Source: Amycolatopsis australiensis (lineage in GTDB: Bacteria > Actinomycetota > Actinomycetes > Mycobacteriales > Pseudonocardiaceae). Taken from it: 64,000 bases of DNA. The translations under genes were made by a program, and so were the position numbers. Location: contig NZ_FPJG01000006.1 in assembly GCF_900119165.1 (NCBI RefSeq), positions 7,664,001 through 7,728,000 of the forward strand, in the 5' to 3' direction. Positions 61,206 through 64,000 of the stretch are shown here, piece by piece. The number at the start of each line of letters is the position of its first letter. Position 1 is the first letter of the stretch. A model generated the notes under the pieces. That model searched no databases. It was not told the origin of the DNA and worked only from the letters and a program-made list of their open reading frames with translations.

Positions 61206-61243
61206 GACCGAGCCGGGCCCGCGCGGCGGGACCCGGCTCGGTC
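61206..61243 (+). terminator. Strong hairpin after the secreted-protein gene
   Basis: GACCGAGCCGGG at 61206-61217 and its exact complement at 61232-61243 flank a 14-base loop, 11 bases past the stop. Without a T-run it resembles other actinobacterial terminators. Confidence 0.72.
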
Positions 61244-61281
61244 GCGTTCAGCCCCCGGACCGCCAGGCTCGCACCGCGATA

Positions 61282-61396
61282 CCGTCCGGCACAACCGGAA
61301 GACCTCCGCCGGGCTCCGGTCGGCCCTCTCGACCACCCGCCGCGAGAACTGCGGGAACTCCCCGCTCGCGACGACCTCGCGGATGTACGGGCCCAC
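61282..61396 (-). pseudogene. Fragment resembling the C-terminal part of a TetR regulator
   Basis: The minus-strand frame gives GPYIREVVASGEFPQFSRRV, then VERADRSPAEVFRLCRT, which has the helix-turn pattern of the end of TetR C-terminal domains. No DNA-binding domain accompanies it and no start is plausible. It lies head-to-head with a flavoprotein remnant, a common original arrangement for a regulator and its target. Confidence 0.4.
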
Positions 61397-61530
61397 GCTC
61401 GTCCGCCACTACAGGACTCCCGGCTCCAGCCTGCCGCACACTGGCTGGCCGACGGACGGTCCGCGTTGGACCTGGTCGGCCGGCGGCTCACCCTGCTCAC
61501 CGGCCCGGGCGGCAGGTGCCGGCGCGCTGA
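61396..61530 (+). pseudogene. Fragment resembling the C-terminus of an FAD aromatic hydroxylase
   Basis: The forward sequence can be read as TPGSSLPHT in one frame and then AHWLADGRSALDLVGRRLTL in another, with a one-base shift between. This matches the PGxRxPHxWL.DGRS.xDL.G..xTLL motif of phenol-hydroxylase-like flavoproteins. The rest of the gene is absent. Confidence 0.5.
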
Positions 61531-61532
61531 AC

Positions 61533-61569
61533 CCGGCCGGCCGGGGTGGCGGTCACCCCGGCCGGCCGG
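61533..61569 (-). terminator. Strong hairpin after nrdJ
   Basis: CCGGCCGGCCGGGGTG at 61533-61548 pairs perfectly with 61554-61569 around a 5-base loop, three bases beyond the nrdJ stop. At 16 perfect base pairs it is the longest stem in the window. Confidence 0.8.
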
Positions 61570-61572
61570 TTG

Positions 61573-64000
61573 TCAGCTACAGCCCGACGTCGCGCCGCAG
61601 CCTTCGCAGGCGTAGCACGAGCCCGCCGGGCGCATCTTCGTGCCGCACGTCATGCACAGCGGGGCGTCCGCCGCCTTGCCGAGGCGCAGCTCCATCAGCT
61701 CCGTCGTCGTCTGTGCTTCGCGGTGCGGGTGCTCCGGCTCCTCCGCGTGCGGCTCCGGTGAGGAGTCCACTGTGGACTGCAACGCCTCGAGGTCGACGCC
61801 CGGGTTGCCGTAGCTGGCTTCGACCTCCGCCGAGCGCTCGTCGGCCGACAGGATGCCCAGCTGCGAACGCTTTTCGTAGGGCAGGTAGTCCAGCGCCAGG
61901 CGGCGGAACAGGTAGTCCATCACGCTCGTGGCGATCCGGATGTCCGGGTCGTCGGTCATGCCCGCCGGCTCGAAGCGCAGGTTCGAGAACTTCGAGACGT
62001 AGAACTCGAGCGGGATGCCGTGCTGCAGGCCCACCGAGATCGACATCGAGAACGCGTCCATCACGCCGGCCAGGGTCGAGCCCTGCTTGCCGAGCTTGAC
62101 GAAGATCTCGCCGAGCCCGTCGTCCGGGTAGGAACCCGCCGTCAGGTAGCCCTCGGCGCCGCCGACAGTGAACGAGACCGTCTGGCTCGGGCGCTTCTTC
62201 GGCAGGCGCTTGCGCACCGGCCGGTACTCGACGACCTTCTCCGGTTCCGCCTCGGCCTTCTCCTTCTTCGCCGACGAGAGCGGCTGGCCGACCTTGCAGT
62301 TGTCGCGGTAGATCGCCAGCGCCTTGAGGCCGAGCTTCCAGCCCTGGAAGTAGATCTCCTCGACGTCCTCGACCGTCGCCGACTCCGGCATGTTGACCGT
62401 CTTGGAGATCGCCCCGGACAGGAACGGCTGCACCGCGGCCATCATCCGGACGTGCCCCATCGGCGCGATCGAGCGCTCGCCGACCGCGCAGTCGAACACC
62501 TCGTAGTGCTCCGGGCGCAGCCCCGGCGCGTCGACGACGTGGCCGTGCTGCGCCACGTACTCGACGATCGCCTCGACCTGCTCGTCCAGGTAGCCCAGCG
62601 CGGTCAGCGCGCGCGGCACGGTCTGGTTGACGATCTGCATCGAGCCGCCGCCGACGAGCTTCTTGAACTTGACCAGCGAAAAGTCCGGCTCGATGCCGGT
62701 CGTGTCGCAGTCCATCATGAAGCCGATGGTGCCGGTGGGCGCGAGCACCGACGCCTGCGCGTTGCGCCAGCCGTGCTTCGTGCCGATGTCGATGCCCTTC
62801 TTCCACTCCTCGGTCGCCAGCGCGCGGACCGCGGCGTCGTTCGAGTGGTAGGTGCGGACCAGCTCGTTCGCCGCCGCGTGCTTGCGCATCACGCGCTGGT
62901 GGGCCTCGGCGTTGCGGGCGTAACCCTCGTACGCGCCGACCGCGCGGGCCAGCTCGGCCGAGCGCCGGTAGGAGACGCCGGTCATCAGCGACGTGATCGC
63001 CGCGGCGAGCGCGCGGCCGCCGTCGGAGTCGTACGCGTGGCCCAGCGCCATCAGCAGCGCGCCCAGGTTCGCGTAGCCGATGCCGAGCTGGCGGAACTTG
63101 CGCGTGGTGTCGGCGATCGGCTCGGTCGGGAAGTCGGCGAAGCAGATCGAGATGTCCATCGCCGTGATGACGAACTCGACGGCGCGGGCGAACAGCGGCG
63201 CGTCGAACGTGCCCTCGGGCGTGACGAACTTGAGCAGGTTCAGCGAGGCCAGGTTGCAGCTGGAGTTGTCGAGGTGCATGTACTCGCTGCACGGGTTGGA
63301 CGCGGTGATCCGGCCGGACTCCGGGCAGGTGTGCCAGTCGTTGATCGTGCCGTCGTACTGGATGCCGGGGTCGGCGCACTCCCACGCGGCCTGCGCCATG
63401 CTGCGGAAGAGCTTCTTCGCGTCGGTCCGCTCGATGACCTCGCCGGTGAGCCGGGCGCGCAGGCCGAAGTCGGTGCCGTTCTCGACCGCCTGCATGAACT
63501 CGTCGGACACGCGCACCGAGTTGTTCGCGTTCTGGTACTGCACCGACGAGATGTCCGCGCCGGAGAGGTCCATGTCGAACCCGGCGTCGCGCAGGACCTT
63601 GATCTTCTCCTCTTCGCGCGCCTTGGTCTGGATGAACTCTTCGATGTCGGGGTGGTCGACGTCGAGCACGACCATCTTCGCCGCGCGCCGGGTGGCGCCG
63701 CCGGACTTGATGGTGCCAGCGGACGCGTCGGCGCCGCGCATGAACGAGACCGGCCCGGACGCGGTGCCGCCGGAGGTGAGCAGCTCCTTCGAGGAGCGGA
63801 TGCGGGAGAGGTTGAGGCCGGCGCCGGAGCCGCCCTTGAAGATGAGGCCCTCCTCGCGGTACCAGTTGAGGATCGACTCCATCGTGTCGTCGACGGCGAG
63901 GATGAAGCACGCGGAGACCTGCTGCTTCGACGGCGTGCCGACGTTGAACCAGACCGGGGAGTTGAAGCTGAAGACCTGGTGCAGCAGCATCCAGGTGAGC
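61573..64000 (-). CDS. nrdJ: Vitamin B12-dependent ribonucleotide reductase (class II), 5'-truncated
   Basis: The C-terminal 808 codons of a class II ribonucleotide reductase; the frame is open at base 64000. It reduces ribonucleotides to deoxyribonucleotides with adenosylcobalamin as radical source. CFILAVDD, NPCSEYMHLDNSSCNLASLN and CADPGIQYDGTINDW are active-site regions, and the C-terminus carries the zinc-type cysteine tail CMTCGTKMRPAGSCYACEGC. The 5' end, where a cobalamin riboswitch or NrdR box would be expected, is outside the window. Confidence 0.93.
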   Translation of the reverse strand, partial: LTWMLLHQVFSFNSPVWFNVGTPSKQQVSACFILAVDDTMESILNWYREEGLIFKGGSGAGLNLSRIRSSKELLTSGGTASGPVSFMRGADASAGTIKSGGATRRAAKMVVLDVDHPDIEEFIQTKAREEEKIKVLRDAGFDMDLSGADISSVQYQNANNSVRVSDEFMQAVENGTDFGLRARLTGEVIERTDAKKLFRSMAQAAWECADPGIQYDGTINDWHTCPESGRITASNPCSEYMHLDNSSCNLASLNLLKFVTPEGTFDAPLFARAVEFVITAMDISICFADFPTEPIADTTRKFRQLGIGYANLGALLMALGHAYDSDGGRALAAAITSLMTGVSYRRSAELARAVGAYEGYARNAEAHQRVMRKHAAANELVRTYHSNDAAVRALATEEWKKGIDIGTKHGWRNAQASVLAPTGTIGFMMDCDTTGIEPDFSLVKFKKLVGGGSMQIVNQTVPRALTALGYLDEQVEAIVEYVAQHGHVVDAPGLRPEHYEVFDCAVGERSIAPMGHVRMMAAVQPFLSGAISKTVNMPESATVEDVEEIYFQGWKLGLKALAIYRDNCKVGQPLSSAKKEKAEAEPEKVVEYRPVRKRLPKKRPSQTVSFTVGGAEGYLTAGSYPDDGLGEIFVKLGKQGSTLAGVMDAFSMSISVGLQHGIPLEFYVSKFSNLRFEPAGMTDDPDIRIATSVMDYLFRRLALDYLPYEKRSQLGILSADERSAEVEASYGNPGVDLEALQSTVDSSPEPHAEEPEHPHREAQTTTELMELRLGKAADAPLCMTCGTKMRPAGSCYACEGCGATSGCS

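Larger units (their letters stand above)
61244..61530. other. Gap between secreted-protein terminator and nrdJ terminator
   Basis: Together with the flanking hairpins this makes up a 377-base stretch (61196-61572) with no intact gene. It holds the two degraded fragments listed separately, and nothing else was seen. Confidence 0.5.

Noticed and set aside
1..64000. CRISPR arrays, prophage or insertion sequences
   Set aside because: No regularly spaced repeats, integrase, transposase or att-like duplications were seen.

Overview
The window is high-GC, densely coding actinobacterial chromosome with short intergenic gaps, frequent GTG starts and many ATGA/GTGA stop-start overlaps. A complete mce4-type sterol import cluster, an IdeR with DtxR-type metal ligands, a mycothiol-type DinB-fold protein (TIGR03086-like) and a B12-dependent ribonucleotide reductase together point to Pseudonocardiales, most likely Amycolatopsis or a close relative. 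The genus is an inference, not something the sequence proves. No phage, insertion sequence, CRISPR array, rRNA or tRNA was recognised.

Layout. 1-6.3 kb: the end of a YbdK-type ligase, a Nudix-NYN fusion, then a minus-strand run leading to ROK glucokinase (SRPBCC, metallophosphoesterase, SRPBCC, ArsA-like ATPase, a small CxxCxxC protein, glucokinase, membrane protein). 6.4-8.2 kb: long-chain acyl-CoA synthetase. 8.2-14.3 kb: a cellobiose-type utilisation locus (cebR divergent from cebEFG-bglC plus a monooxygenase-like gene) with a near-perfect CebR box. 14.5-18.5 kb: FAD monooxygenase, Tat-exported ferritin-like protein, aspartate aminotransferase, an unknown protein. 18.5-32.4 kb: the mce4 cluster (yrbE4AB, mce4A-F, two Mce-associated proteins) with two SDRs, a 3Fe-4S ferredoxin and divergent fadE26/fadE27, around a perfect KstR box.

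32.4-38.6 kb: serine hydrolase, an N-terminal-GNAT/acyl-CoA-ligase-like protein beside AcuC deacetylase (a probable acetylation writer-eraser pair), and a mercaptopyruvate sulfurtransferase. 38.7-41.7 kb: ideR-galK-galE. 41.9-57.4 kb: mostly housekeeping and accessory singletons (DUF4192, M23 peptidase divergent from a two-component system, YdcF, S15-type peptidase, MuiA-like protein, CBS protein, MocR regulator with TPR-like partner, zinc peptidase, prolyl oligopeptidase, SMR transporter, azoreductase with divergent TetR).

57.9-61.6 kb is the most irregular part: a diiron-type helical protein, a small ribbon-helix-helix gene coupled to a VOC protein, a broken MFS transporter, a repeat-bearing secreted Asp/His-rich protein, and two short gene remnants that look like the ends of a TetR and an FAD hydroxylase. 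The window closes inside nrdJ.

Most genes belong to well-known families. The best leads for new biology are the RHH-VOC pair, the secreted SFAGIGGA-repeat protein, the Nudix-NYN fusion, the acetyltransferase that lacks the ligase phosphohistidine, and the GC-palindrome lying in frame at the start of mce4C.
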